Source of the DNA: Polycyclovorans sp964425915
GTDB lineage: Bacteria > Pseudomonadota > Gammaproteobacteria > Nevskiales > Nevskiaceae
Assembly (NCBI GenBank): GCA_964425915.1
Contig: CAYROO010000003.1
Coordinates: forward strand, 124,001 to 188,000
DNA length: 64,000 nt
Direction: 5' to 3'
Below are positions 36,119 through 44,225 of this stretch, piece after piece. The notes under the pieces were generated by a model. That model saw only the letters and a list, made by a program, of their open reading frames with translations, did no database searches and was not told the DNA's origin. Numbering within the stretch: the stretch's first letter is position 1; each line of letters starts with the position of its first letter. The position numbers and the translations under genes are program-made.

Positions 36119-36715
36119 TCAGCCGATTTGGGACAGGCGCAGTAGACGCTTGATGTCCTTCAGCACCTTGCGCAGGTCGGGCTGGGGTGGAAATACCATC
36201 ATCACGTTGGCGAGCGGATCGACCACGAAAACGCTGCCCATGGGTGCACCCTGGAAGGCCTGTGCAGCCGCGTCACTGGCGCTGGTGGGCGCTACCAGCA
36301 TGAGATCGGCATGATCGGCGGCCAGACGATCACGGAGCCCCGGCAGGGTCTCGGGCGACGGCGCCAGCAGCACCCGTTTCACTCGCAGCCGCTTCTCGTT
36401 GAGCAACAGCCAGGCTTGGCGGTAGTCATACAGATCCTGCGTGCAGCGGTCGTCGCAGTCCCCTGCAAGCGGCATCACCAGACTCCAGTGCCCGCGCATC
36501 AGCGGATAGCCGCGCGGCGCCCCTTCGGCATCCACCCAAGCAAAGCCCTCCTCCAGCGTGCGGACCGGCTGAATCAGGTCGCCGTAGTTGGTCCGCCCCT
36601 CAGGCTGCCAATCCGGCTTGACGAAGTAGAGCACCCAGGCGGCCAGCAACGGGGCGGCGAATAGCGCTGCCAGAAGCAGGAACTGGATGCGGCCCTTGAG
36701 CACAGGATCAGACAT
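36119..36715 (-). CDS. SCO-like membrane-anchored thioredoxin-fold protein
   Basis: A 198-residue protein with one N-terminal membrane segment (about 11-31) and a periplasmic domain. A CDDRC motif (Cys87 and Cys91, spacing CxxxC) lies where SCO copper chaperones carry their copper-binding CxxxC. The rest is divergent, and a clear downstream copper-ligand His was not identified. Its place between surf1 and ctaA supports a role in oxidase maturation. It could instead be a non-metal thiol protein. Confidence 0.7.
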   Translation of the reverse strand: MSDPVLKGRIQFLLLAALFAAPLLAAWVLYFVKPDWQPEGRTNYGDLIQPVRTLEEGFAWVDAEGAPRGYPLMRGHWSLVMPLAGDCDDRCTQDLYDYRQAWLLLNEKRLRVKRVLLAPSPETLPGLRDRLAADHADLMLVAPTSASDAAAQAFQGAPMGSVFVVDPLANVMMVFPPQPDLRKVLKDIKRLLRLSQIG

Positions 36716-37430
36716 CGGGGGGCTTCCGTAGGTTGAGTCGAACAAAGAAGTAGCTGAGTACCAGCGCAAACATGAACCACTGCGCGGCATAGCCGAAGTG
36801 CCGGGTGGGTGGTACCGCCTGCCCCACCGACCAATCGCGCACCAGCGAGGTGTCGGCCGACGGGTCCAGCAGCAGGATGCCGTCGGGGAGCGACAACCCG
36901 GTCAGACAGCGGAGACGTTCGACGTCCGGATATTGCACCTGCAGCGGCTGCTCGGCCACCACCGTGCCAACGCAGGGCGGTGGCGTCAGGCGCAGGCCGG
37001 GGACCGGTAGTGGACGCCACAGGCCTTGCAGGGACTGAGGCCCGACCGGGGCCGGTGGCAGCGGCGGAACGGCGTGTGCAGCCGTCGCCGCCAACCAGCC
37101 GCGGTTGACCAACAGCGGCGTACCGTCTTCGGCGCGAAACACCTGCCACAGGTGATACCCGGGCTGTCGCTGGTAGGACTGGCTATCCTGCAGGAGCACT
37201 GGAGCCTGCAGATACTGGCCTGCCACCCTGACCCGCAGCGGCGGATCCAGACGCGGGGCTTGCCCCGTGTGCCAGACCAGCGGCGCCTGATCCCGATCCA
37301 GGGCCGCATCCAGCCCCTGTTTCTGCAGTCCGCGATGCGTCTGCCAGCTGCCCAGCCCGAGCAAAATGGCGACGACTGGCAAATACGCCAGAACCGACCA
37401 CGCACGGGGACGAAATCGGCGCGTGGTCAT
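36708..37430 (-). CDS. SURF1-family cytochrome oxidase assembly protein
   Basis: A 240-residue protein with membrane segments at both ends (about 12-30 and 215-233). Typical SURF1 features are LGLGSWQTHRGLQKQ near the start, a central VNRGW segment and the C-terminal HFGYAAQWFMFAL. It assists haem A insertion into subunit I in characterised systems. It overlaps the SCO-like gene by 8 bp. Confidence 0.92.
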   Translation of the reverse strand: MTTRRFRPRAWSVLAYLPVVAILLGLGSWQTHRGLQKQGLDAALDRDQAPLVWHTGQAPRLDPPLRVRVAGQYLQAPVLLQDSQSYQRQPGYHLWQVFRAEDGTPLLVNRGWLAATAAHAVPPLPPAPVGPQSLQGLWRPLPVPGLRLTPPPCVGTVVAEQPLQVQYPDVERLRCLTGLSLPDGILLLDPSADTSLVRDWSVGQAVPPTRHFGYAAQWFMFALVLSYFFVRLNLRKPPDV

Positions 37431-37504
37431 GTTTTCGTTGCGTCTCCCTGCAGCAGGCGTTCCGGGGCGTTTATCATCGGCGCTTTGACCCTGGGGCGCA
37501 CGCA

Positions 37505-37714
37505 ATGTTCGTCAAACTTGTCATCGTGCTGATGCTGTTGGCGATCGTCGTCAGCCTGTTTTCCAGCGCTTTCTTTCTGGTCAAGGACGACAGCAGCCGC
37601 AAGCGCACGCTAACCGGCTTGAAGTTGCGCGTCACCCTGTCGGTGCTGCTGGTGGCCTTCATCCTGCTGTCCTACCACTTCGGCTGGATCCAACCACACG
37701 CGCCCGGCCGATAA
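37505..37714 (+). CDS. Twin-transmembrane small protein (DUF2909)
   Basis: A 69-residue protein with two hydrophobic helices (about 4-25 and 43-60) joined by a charged loop VKDDSSRKRTL. This is the layout of the DUF2909 family often found inside cox clusters of gammaproteobacteria, here on the opposite strand between surf1 and ctaE. Function unknown, perhaps oxidase-related. A bidirectional terminator follows. Confidence 0.8.
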   Translation: MFVKLVIVLMLLAIVVSLFSSAFFLVKDDSSRKRTLTGLKLRVTLSVLLVAFILLSYHFGWIQPHAPGR

Positions 37715-37730
37715 GCCCTGACAAACAGAC

Positions 37731-37755
37731 AAAAGGCCCGCTTAACGGGCCTTTT
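37731..37755. terminator. Bidirectional terminator between DUF2909 gene and ctaE
   Basis: aaaaggcccg (37731-37740) and cgggcctttt (37746-37755) form a perfect 10-bp stem around a 5-nt loop, with A and T runs at the two ends. It suits both convergent genes. Confidence 0.85.
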
Positions 37756-37774
37756 GCGTAGCCGGAGACGGCTT

Positions 37775-38650
37775 CTATAGCCAATACACCACGATAAACA
37801 AGCCGATCCAAACGACGTCCACGAAGTGCCAATACCAGGCAACGGCCTCAAAACCGAAGTGGTTCTCCGGCTTGAAGTGGCCTTTCATGATGCGCAGCGT
37901 GATCACCAGCAACATGAACGTGCCCAGGGTCACGTGCAGGCCGTGGAAGCCCGTCAGCATGAAGAACGTCGAGCCGTAAATCCCGGACTCTAGGGTCAGG
38001 TTGAGGTCACCGTAGGCGTGCATGTACTCCTCAACCTGGAAGAACAGGAAGACGCTTCCGAGCGCCACCGTCGCCCACATCCACAGGATGCTGGCGGTGC
38101 GGTGCTGCTCCTTCAGTGCGTGATGCGCAAAGGTGAGAGTGACACCCGAGGTGAGCAGCAAAAGCGTGTTGACCAAGGGAATGTCGAAGGCGGGAATGGT
38201 CTCGAACGCACCCCCCATATTGGCCGGGCCATTGCTCGGCCATGCCGCCTCGAAACCGGCCCACAGCTGCGCGTTGGTCTCGATCTTCTCGCCGGCGCCG
38301 GCAAGCCAGGGCAAGGACAGTTCACGGGCGTAATACAGCGCACCAAAGAACGCAGCGAAGAACATGACTTCCGAAAAGATGAACCACGCCATGCTCCAAC
38401 GATAGGTTCGGTCCACCTGCGCACCGTAAAGCCCACTCTCGCTCTCGTTGATCACCCCGGCGAACCAGCGATAGATCATGAAGACGGAAATGACGATCCC
38501 GGCAATGGTGGGCGCCGCACCGAAGGTCTTGTCTTCCAGGTAGCTGGACACGCCAACCACCAGCGACACCAGCCCGACCGTGAGCATGAAAGGCCATGCG
38601 CTGGGCGCAGGGACGAAATAGCGATCGTTCGATTGAGCGGCGGAAGCCAT
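37775..38650 (-). CDS. ctaE: Cytochrome c oxidase subunit III
   Basis: A 291-residue, seven-helix subunit III. It contains FVPAPSAWPFM near the start, FFAAFFGALYYARELS, and the C-terminal GFHGLHVTLGTFMLLVITLRIMKGHF and AVAWYWHFVDVVWIGLF, which are diagnostic. It is the last structural gene of the ctaC-ctaD-ctaG-ctaE block. Confidence 0.97.
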   Translation of the reverse strand: MASAAQSNDRYFVPAPSAWPFMLTVGLVSLVVGVSSYLEDKTFGAAPTIAGIVISVFMIYRWFAGVINESESGLYGAQVDRTYRWSMAWFIFSEVMFFAAFFGALYYARELSLPWLAGAGEKIETNAQLWAGFEAAWPSNGPANMGGAFETIPAFDIPLVNTLLLLTSGVTLTFAHHALKEQHRTASILWMWATVALGSVFLFFQVEEYMHAYGDLNLTLESGIYGSTFFMLTGFHGLHVTLGTFMLLVITLRIMKGHFKPENHFGFEAVAWYWHFVDVVWIGLFIVVYWL

Positions 38651-38670
38651 CGGGAATCCCTCGTATTGTT

Positions 38671-39231
38671 TTAAAGCTTGGTGGTCGACACGGCTGCCTG
38701 CGCCGGAGCGTCCGTGATATCGAAGAAGGTGTATGACAGCGTCACCGTGTCGACATCGGCCGGCAGTTCCGGGTCGAGCATAAAACGCACGGGCATGTGC
38801 TGGACTACGCCCTGCGGCAGCGGCTGGTTATTGAAGCAGAAGCACTCGGTCTTGCGCAGGTGTCGGGCCGCATTCCACGGTGCGACGTTGGGTACGGCCT
38901 GCCCGACCGCATCGTGGTCCTCGGTGTTTTCAACCAGGAAGGTCACCGTGTAGAGCTGCCCGGGATGCACCTGAATCTTGGGGGTGTCGGGCTGGAACCG
39001 CCAGGGCTTGCCACCGTTGACGGTGGTGACGAACTCCACCGTCACCAGCCGATTTTGGTCGACGGGCACCTCCGCCAGCACCTCGGCCTGCTCCAGCGCC
39101 ATCTTGCCATTGATGCCCAGCGCGTTGCATAGGGCATCGTACATCGGCGCCAGCGCGTAGCCGAAGCCGAACATGGCGATCACCACGACACCGAGGCGAA
39201 TCGCATGCGCACGACGGCCAGCGCCCATCAT
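38671..39231 (-). CDS. ctaG: Cytochrome c oxidase copper assembly protein (Cox11/CtaG)
   Basis: Delivers copper to the CuB site of subunit I. 186 residues with an N-terminal membrane anchor (about 11-30), Cys35 in YDALCNALGI, and the copper motif ECFCFNNQ (Cys130, Cys132). The ATG overlaps the stop of the small upstream gene, giving translational coupling. A second ATG immediately follows. Confidence 0.95.
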   Translation of the reverse strand: MMGAGRRAHAIRLGVVVIAMFGFGYALAPMYDALCNALGINGKMALEQAEVLAEVPVDQNRLVTVEFVTTVNGGKPWRFQPDTPKIQVHPGQLYTVTFLVENTEDHDAVGQAVPNVAPWNAARHLRKTECFCFNNQPLPQGVVQHMPVRFMLDPELPADVDTVTLSYTFFDITDAPAQAAVSTTKL

Positions 39232-39344
39232 CCCTGGGTCACCTTGTAGTAAAAGGCCGCGAAGAACGCCGCGGCGAGCACCAGGTGCACGACAAACAGC
39301 ACCAGGTTGCTGCGGGCTTTCTTTTTGGCGTCAGAGGCGGTCAT
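39228..39344 (-). CDS. Cytochrome oxidase small assembly protein (38 residues)
   Basis: A very short gene between ctaD and ctaG, reading MTASDAKKKARSNLVLFVVH and then a hydrophobic helix ending in FYYKVTQG. One membrane segment follows a basic cytosolic N terminus. Small single-helix proteins of this kind are known at this exact place in many proteobacterial cox operons. The stop overlaps the ctaG start (GGATGATGG), which supports it being translated. Function inferred from position only. Confidence 0.7.
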   Translation of the reverse strand: MTASDAKKKARSNLVLFVVHLVLAAAFFAAFYYKVTQG

Positions 39345-39393
39345 GTCAAATGCGATGAAGGGGCCCGGCGGTCATCTCCGGGCCCTGTTCTGA

Positions 39394-41037
39394 TCAGTGT
39401 GCGGCGGCGGGACGGGCTGCGCCCTTTACCGGCTCGCCGTCGTCGCCAATGGTGGGCGGGTCTTCGAAGGTGTGGTACGGCGCCGGGCTGGGCACCGTCC
39501 ACTCCAGTCCCGTGGCACCTTCCCAGACGCGGTCCGGCAGCTTCTGCGTGGCGCGCTTGCCCCAGCCGAAGCAGCAGGCCAGCATGTTGAAAATAAAGAT
39601 GAACTGGGCGAAGAAGAACACGAACGCTCCCACCGAGCTCCACACGTTGAGGTCGGTGAACTGCACCGCATAGTCGGGCACACGGCGCTGCATGCCGGCC
39701 AACCCCGAGAAGTGCTGCGGGAAGAAGGTGACGTTGATGAAGATGGCCGACAGCCAGAAGTGCACCTTGCCCCAGAACTCGCTGTACATGCGGCCGGTCC
39801 ACTTCGGAATCCAGTAGTACACGGCAGCGATGATGGAGAACACCGCGCCCGGTACCAGCACGTAGTGGAAGTGCGCGACCACGAAATAGGTATCGTGATA
39901 CTGGAAGTCCACCGGCGTCATGGCCAGCATCAGGCCGGAGAAACCGCCGATGGTGAACAGGAACACGAAGGCCAGGGCAAACAGCATCGGCGTTTCGAAG
40001 GTCATCGACCCACGCCACATGGTGGCCACCCAGTTAAACACCTTCACACCGGTCGGCACGGCGATCAGCATGGTGGCGAACATGAAGAACAGCTCACCCG
40101 ACAGCGGCATGCCGACGGTGAACATGTGGTGGGCCCAGACGATGAACGACAGGAAGGCGATCGACGCGGTGGCGTAGACCATGGAGTCGTAGCCGAATAG
40201 GCGCTTGCGGGCAAAGGCCGGAATGATGGTGCTGACAATGCCGAAGGCCGGCAGAATCATGATGTACACCTCGGGGTGCCCGAAGAACCAGAAGATGTGC
40301 TGGAACATCACCGGGTCACCGCCGCCAGCGGCGGTGAAGAAGCTGGTACCGAAGTACTTGTCGGTCAGCAGCATGGTGACCGCGCCTGCCAGCACCGGCA
40401 TCACCGCGATCAGCAGGTAGGCTGTGATCAGCCAGGTCCACACGAACAGCGGCATCTTCAGCAGCGTCATACCGGGGGCGCGCATGTTGAGGATGGTCAC
40501 CACTACGTTGATGGCGCCGGTAATCGAAGAGATCCCCATCAAGTGCACGGCGAAGATCAGGAACGGGAAGGCATCCCCGGTCTGGAGCACCAGCGGCGGA
40601 TACATGGTCCAGCCACCCGCCGGCGCGCCACCATCGAGGAACAAGGTCGACAGCAGCAGGGCAAAGGCGAACGGGAGAATCCAGAAGCCCCAGTTGTTGA
40701 TGCGCGGCAGCGCCAAGTCGGAGCACCCGACCATCATCGGCACCATCCAGTTGGCCAGACCGACGAAGGCCGGCATCACGCCACCGAAGATCATCACCAG
40801 CGCATGCATGGTGGTCATCTGGTTGAAGAACTCGGGGTGCACGAACTGCAGGCCCGGCTGGAACAGCTCAGCACGGATCACCAGCGACATCAGGCCGCCG
40901 ATGAAGAACATGGTGAACGCAAAGAACAGATACAGCGTTCCCAGGTCCTTGTGATTGGTGGTCTTGATCCACCGCATGATCCCCTTGTCGGGACCGTGGT
41001 GTTCGTGATCGTCGTGATGAGCGTGCGCGTGAGCCAT
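39394..41037 (-). CDS. ctaD: Cytochrome c oxidase subunit I
   Basis: Catalytic haem-copper subunit, 547 residues. The CuB-haem region is seen in FWFFGHPEVYIMILPAFG, which includes the Glu marking an A1-type D channel, followed by WAHHMF (CuB His pair) and VVAHFHYVL (haem ligands). An N-terminal His-rich stretch AHAHAHHDDHEHHG precedes the first helix. It lies 32 bp after ctaC. Confidence 0.98.
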   Translation of the reverse strand: MAHAHAHHDDHEHHGPDKGIMRWIKTTNHKDLGTLYLFFAFTMFFIGGLMSLVIRAELFQPGLQFVHPEFFNQMTTMHALVMIFGGVMPAFVGLANWMVPMMVGCSDLALPRINNWGFWILPFAFALLLSTLFLDGGAPAGGWTMYPPLVLQTGDAFPFLIFAVHLMGISSITGAINVVVTILNMRAPGMTLLKMPLFVWTWLITAYLLIAVMPVLAGAVTMLLTDKYFGTSFFTAAGGGDPVMFQHIFWFFGHPEVYIMILPAFGIVSTIIPAFARKRLFGYDSMVYATASIAFLSFIVWAHHMFTVGMPLSGELFFMFATMLIAVPTGVKVFNWVATMWRGSMTFETPMLFALAFVFLFTIGGFSGLMLAMTPVDFQYHDTYFVVAHFHYVLVPGAVFSIIAAVYYWIPKWTGRMYSEFWGKVHFWLSAIFINVTFFPQHFSGLAGMQRRVPDYAVQFTDLNVWSSVGAFVFFFAQFIFIFNMLACCFGWGKRATQKLPDRVWEGATGLEWTVPSPAPYHTFEDPPTIGDDGEPVKGAARPAAAH

Positions 41038-41069
41038 TGTGAAACTCCAGACTGCGGATACGGCGAAAC

Positions 41070-42284
41070 TTAACGAAGTGCGGCAATGGCGGCGGGCTGT
41101 ACCACGCCGGTGTCATTGCCCCAACTGTTGCGGGTGTAGGTCACCACTGCAGCAATGTCGGCATCCGACAGCTGCGGGAACGGCGGCATCAGGCCCTTGC
41201 CCTTGAGCACCTGCGTGATCTGGGTAGCGGCATCGCCCTTGATCACGGGGCTGCCAACCAGCGACGGGAAGCTCGGCGGCATCCCCTGGCCGCTGGCCTG
41301 GTGACAGGCCAGACAGTTGGCGCCGTAGACCTTCTCACCGGCTGCGATCAGATCGGCCTTGCTCATCTCGGCCGGGGCTTCCGCGGCGTCACTGGCGACA
41401 GTATCGGCGGCGGCCACGGTTACCGCTGCAGCGGCGGGTGCCGAAGCTTCTGCAGTGGCGGCCGGAGATTCGCCCCCCTTACGGGCGGCAAGCCAGGCCG
41501 CGTAATCTTCTTCCGACTTGGCCTCCACCACGATCGGCATGAAGCCATGATCGCGGCCGCACAGCTCGGCGCAGACGCCCCGGTAGACGCCGGGCTTCTC
41601 GATCCGCGCCCAGGTCTCATTGATGTAACCGGGGATGGCATCCTTCTTCACCGCCAGTTCAGGCACCCACCAAGCGTGGATAACATCGTTGGCGGTGATC
41701 AGGAAGCGCACCTTCTTGCCCACCGGCAGCACCAGCGGGTTGTCAACGTCGACCAGATAGTTGTCGACCGTGGTGACGTCGATACCCGAACCCAGCTGGC
41801 GGGCCTCATTGGAGGCGGCAGACAGGGTCGAGAAATAGCGGACGTCCTCGCCCAGATATTCGTATTCCCACTTCCACTGATAGCCCGTCACCTTCACGGT
41901 CATGTCGGCGTTGCGGGTGTCTTCCATGCGGATCAGGGTGCCAGCTGCCGGAACCGCCACGGCGATCAAAATCAGAAATGGCAGTCCGGTCCAGATGATT
42001 TCAACGGTGGTCGACTCGTGAAAGCTTGCCGGCTTGGCGCCAAGCGACTTTCGGTGCTTGACGATGGAATAGATCATCACGCCGAACACCAGCACGCCAA
42101 TCACAGTGCACACCCAGAACATCATCATGTGCAGGCCATAAACCTCACCGGCGATCTCGGTGGCACCGGTCGGCAGGTTCCAGCCTCCGCTGGTTTCGGT
42201 GTAGGCCCACGCGCCGGCCGCATGAAGCAGCCCCGCGAACAATGCCCCGAACACGGCCAGCAGCTTGTGACGCTTCACCATCAT
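41070..42284 (-). CDS. ctaC: Cytochrome c oxidase subunit II fused to cytochrome c (caa3-type)
   Basis: A 404-residue subunit II with a signal segment, two membrane helices, and a cupredoxin domain whose CuA site reads CAELCGRDHGFMPI. After an Ala-rich linker (about 285-315) comes a C-terminal class I cytochrome c domain with haem motif CLACH and a distal Met in the GLMPPFPQLS region. The fusion predicts a caa3-like oxidase. ATG codons at 42284 and 42281 both follow a GGAGAG site. The first was chosen. Confidence 0.96.
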   Translation of the reverse strand: MMVKRHKLLAVFGALFAGLLHAAGAWAYTETSGGWNLPTGATEIAGEVYGLHMMMFWVCTVIGVLVFGVMIYSIVKHRKSLGAKPASFHESTTVEIIWTGLPFLILIAVAVPAAGTLIRMEDTRNADMTVKVTGYQWKWEYEYLGEDVRYFSTLSAASNEARQLGSGIDVTTVDNYLVDVDNPLVLPVGKKVRFLITANDVIHAWWVPELAVKKDAIPGYINETWARIEKPGVYRGVCAELCGRDHGFMPIVVEAKSEEDYAAWLAARKGGESPAATAEASAPAAAAVTVAAADTVASDAAEAPAEMSKADLIAAGEKVYGANCLACHQASGQGMPPSFPSLVGSPVIKGDAATQITQVLKGKGLMPPFPQLSDADIAAVVTYTRNSWGNDTGVVQPAAIAALR

Positions 42285-42299
42285 CAACTCTCCAATCAT

Positions 42300-42797
42300 T
42301 CAACCTGCGTCCGGAATCCCGTCAGACTCCGTCAACGTGGGACGTGAACCCCTGATGGCCCCCTGCAACCGGACCGCCAACTGTTCGCGCTCTTCATCCG
42401 TAAGGCACCGCGCCAACTCCAACCGCTGCCCCGCGTACGCCAGCAACAAACGGTTGGGCGCGAGACGCCGCGGGCCCTGCACCAGCATGACGCGGGTCCA
42501 GGGGCGCGGCAGCCGGACACTGGACCGGACCCCGGCGCCAACCATGCCGAACTCAACCACCACCTCTTCGCCCTGCAAACGCACCACTTCGCGGTAGCGA
42601 TTGCCCCGGACGCTGACCCAGAGGGCCGCCCCGAGCGCCGCCAACTCCAGCCCGGCGAAGGGCACGATGGGCCAGAAGCCCATCCAGGCGAAGCCGACTG
42701 CGATGGTGACGCCCAGCGCGGCCGTCACGGCCATGAAGATCCCGGCCTGACGCGGCGTCAGAGACGCGTTCGGACCGATAACGAAAAGGGTATCCAC
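42300..42797 (-). CDS. DUF2244 membrane protein
   Basis: A 165-residue protein starting at GTG 42797 (VDTLFVIGPNASLTPRQ). Two hydrophobic helices lie at about 20-60, followed by a soluble domain with FGLVGAGVRSS-like and RLPRPWTRV segments. This fits the DUF2244 family, often found next to cytochrome oxidase genes in proteobacteria. It ends 15 bp before ctaC and may be the first gene of the cox operon. Function unknown. Confidence 0.75.
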   Translation of the reverse strand: MDTLFVIGPNASLTPRQAGIFMAVTAALGVTIAVGFAWMGFWPIVPFAGLELAALGAALWVSVRGNRYREVVRLQGEEVVVEFGMVGAGVRSSVRLPRPWTRVMLVQGPRRLAPNRLLLAYAGQRLELARCLTDEEREQLAVRLQGAIRGSRPTLTESDGIPDAG

Positions 42798-42944
42798 ACG
42801 CAAACGACCAGGACAGCGGGAACACCCAGATTGTAGTGCAACGGTGAATCGCGGCGCAAAGCGATGTCCACCAAAATCGCGACGCCGCCGGGCAGGCGGC
42901 ACAGGGCTGGCCTACACTGGCAGGCCCCGGCTGAGGAGTCTCAT

Positions 42945-43382
42945 ATGTCCACCCCCGACGCGCCATCGCCCTACACCGCCTGGCAAGCGGAACTGCCGAA
43001 GGAACGCTGGGCTGTGCTGTTCGCGGACGGCACCGAACCGCCGCACAGCAGTCCGCTCAACCGGGAAAAGCGCCCTGGAACGTTCGTCTGTGCCGCCTGC
43101 CATCAACCCTTGTTTCGCGGCGACATGAAATATGACAGCGGTACCGGTTGGCCCAGCTTCTTCGAGGTGTTGCCGGGCGCCGTTGCCACCCGCGAGGATC
43201 GTCGCCACGGCATGCGCCGCACCGAGTACCACTGTGCCCATTGCGGTGGGCACCAGGGCCACGTTTTCGACGATGGCCCGGCGCCGACCGGCCAGCGATA
43301 CTGCAACAATGGTCTGGCGCTTGAGTTTGTGCCCGAAGGCACCCCGTTACCGCCATTGAGAGCGCGACCTCAGTCGGACTGA
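42945..43382 (+). CDS. msrB: Peptide methionine (R)-S-oxide reductase
   Basis: Repairs methionine-R-sulfoxide in proteins. 145 residues with two zinc-binding pairs, CAAC and CAHC, KYDSGTGWPSFFEVL, and the catalytic RYCNNG near the C terminus (usually RYCxN). A GAGGAG ribosome site precedes the ATG. Its end overlaps the bioD end by 13 bp on the opposite strand. The Gly after the RYCNN is a slight departure from the usual Ser. Confidence 0.93.
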   Translation: MSTPDAPSPYTAWQAELPKERWAVLFADGTEPPHSSPLNREKRPGTFVCAACHQPLFRGDMKYDSGTGWPSFFEVLPGAVATREDRRHGMRRTEYHCAHCGGHQGHVFDDGPAPTGQRYCNNGLALEFVPEGTPLPPLRARPQSD

Positions 43383-44077
43383 TCGCCTGGGCCGCCGCCT
43401 GCGGCCATCAAGGCCATCAGCGCCTCACGGTCCAGCACCCGGTGCGCATCCCCGCCGGCCCCGGGCGCGATGACGCCCCAGCAGGGCGCGTCGATGCGCT
43501 CACGCAAGGTGTCGAGATTGGCATCGATCTCGTCCATTGGCTGCACCAATCCGTTGGCCACCCAGCCGACCAGGGGCGCGCGGCGACGGATCGCCTCGAC
43601 GGTCAGCAGCGCATGGTTGATGCAGCCGAGACGCAGCCCCACCACCAGCAGCACCGGCCAGCCCTGCTGGGCCACCCAGCCGGCAAAGCTGATGTCCGGG
43701 TTGAGCGGCACCAGCCAACCACCCGCACCTTCGACGACCACCAGATCAGCGTGGGCCGAGAGGGCTGCGTGGCAGGCTGCCAGCCGGGACAGGCTGACGA
43801 CCGTCCCCGCCCGCGCCGCTGCGATGTGCGGCGCGATGGCCGGCGCGAAACGATAGGGGCATACCCAGTCGTCCCGCAGCTGCAGGCCTGACGCCGCTTG
43901 TAAGGCCATGACATCGGGGTTGGCCGGACCGGCAGGCGTCACAATGTCGCCACTGGCGACCGGCTTGAAGCCGACGGCGCGATGGCCGGCGCCAGCGGCC
44001 ATCCGCAGCAGCGCGCTCGACACCACGGTCTTGCCGACGTCGGTATCGGTGCCGGTCACCACCAATGTGGTCGTCAT
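43370..44077 (-). CDS. bioD: Dethiobiotin synthetase
   Basis: Forms the ureido ring of dethiobiotin, the step before biotin synthase. 235 residues with P-loop GTDTDVGKT (8-16), KPVASGD, and VVEGAGGWLVPL. It is separated from bioB-bioF by about 4 kb of unrelated genes, and no BirA-like palindrome was noticed in its upstream region. Confidence 0.95.
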   Translation of the reverse strand: MTTTLVVTGTDTDVGKTVVSSALLRMAAGAGHRAVGFKPVASGDIVTPAGPANPDVMALQAASGLQLRDDWVCPYRFAPAIAPHIAAARAGTVVSLSRLAACHAALSAHADLVVVEGAGGWLVPLNPDISFAGWVAQQGWPVLLVVGLRLGCINHALLTVEAIRRRAPLVGWVANGLVQPMDEIDANLDTLRERIDAPCWGVIAPGAGGDAHRVLDREALMALMAAGGGPGDQSD

Positions 44078-44141
44078 GCGAACCTCGCGCGGGACCCCGG
44101 ACAGTCGGCCCCGATGGGGCGCCAGACGGTGTGATGGTCTC

Positions 44142-44171
44142 TTGACAAATTTTCAAAAACCAGTGTTATGG
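44142..44171 (+). promoter_or_regulatory. Putative sigma-70 promoter before the Ig-like lipoprotein gene
   Basis: TTGACA (44142-44147) in an AT-richer stretch, followed after 18 bp by a poor -10 (TTATGG). A TATACT at 44187-44192 is another possible -10. It lies in the 148-bp gap between divergent bioD and the lipoprotein gene. Confidence 0.4.
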
Positions 44172-44225
44172 CCAGGTATTACGCTCTATACTTCGAGTGT
44201 AACCGCACCCTAGGGAGTTGTTCCG

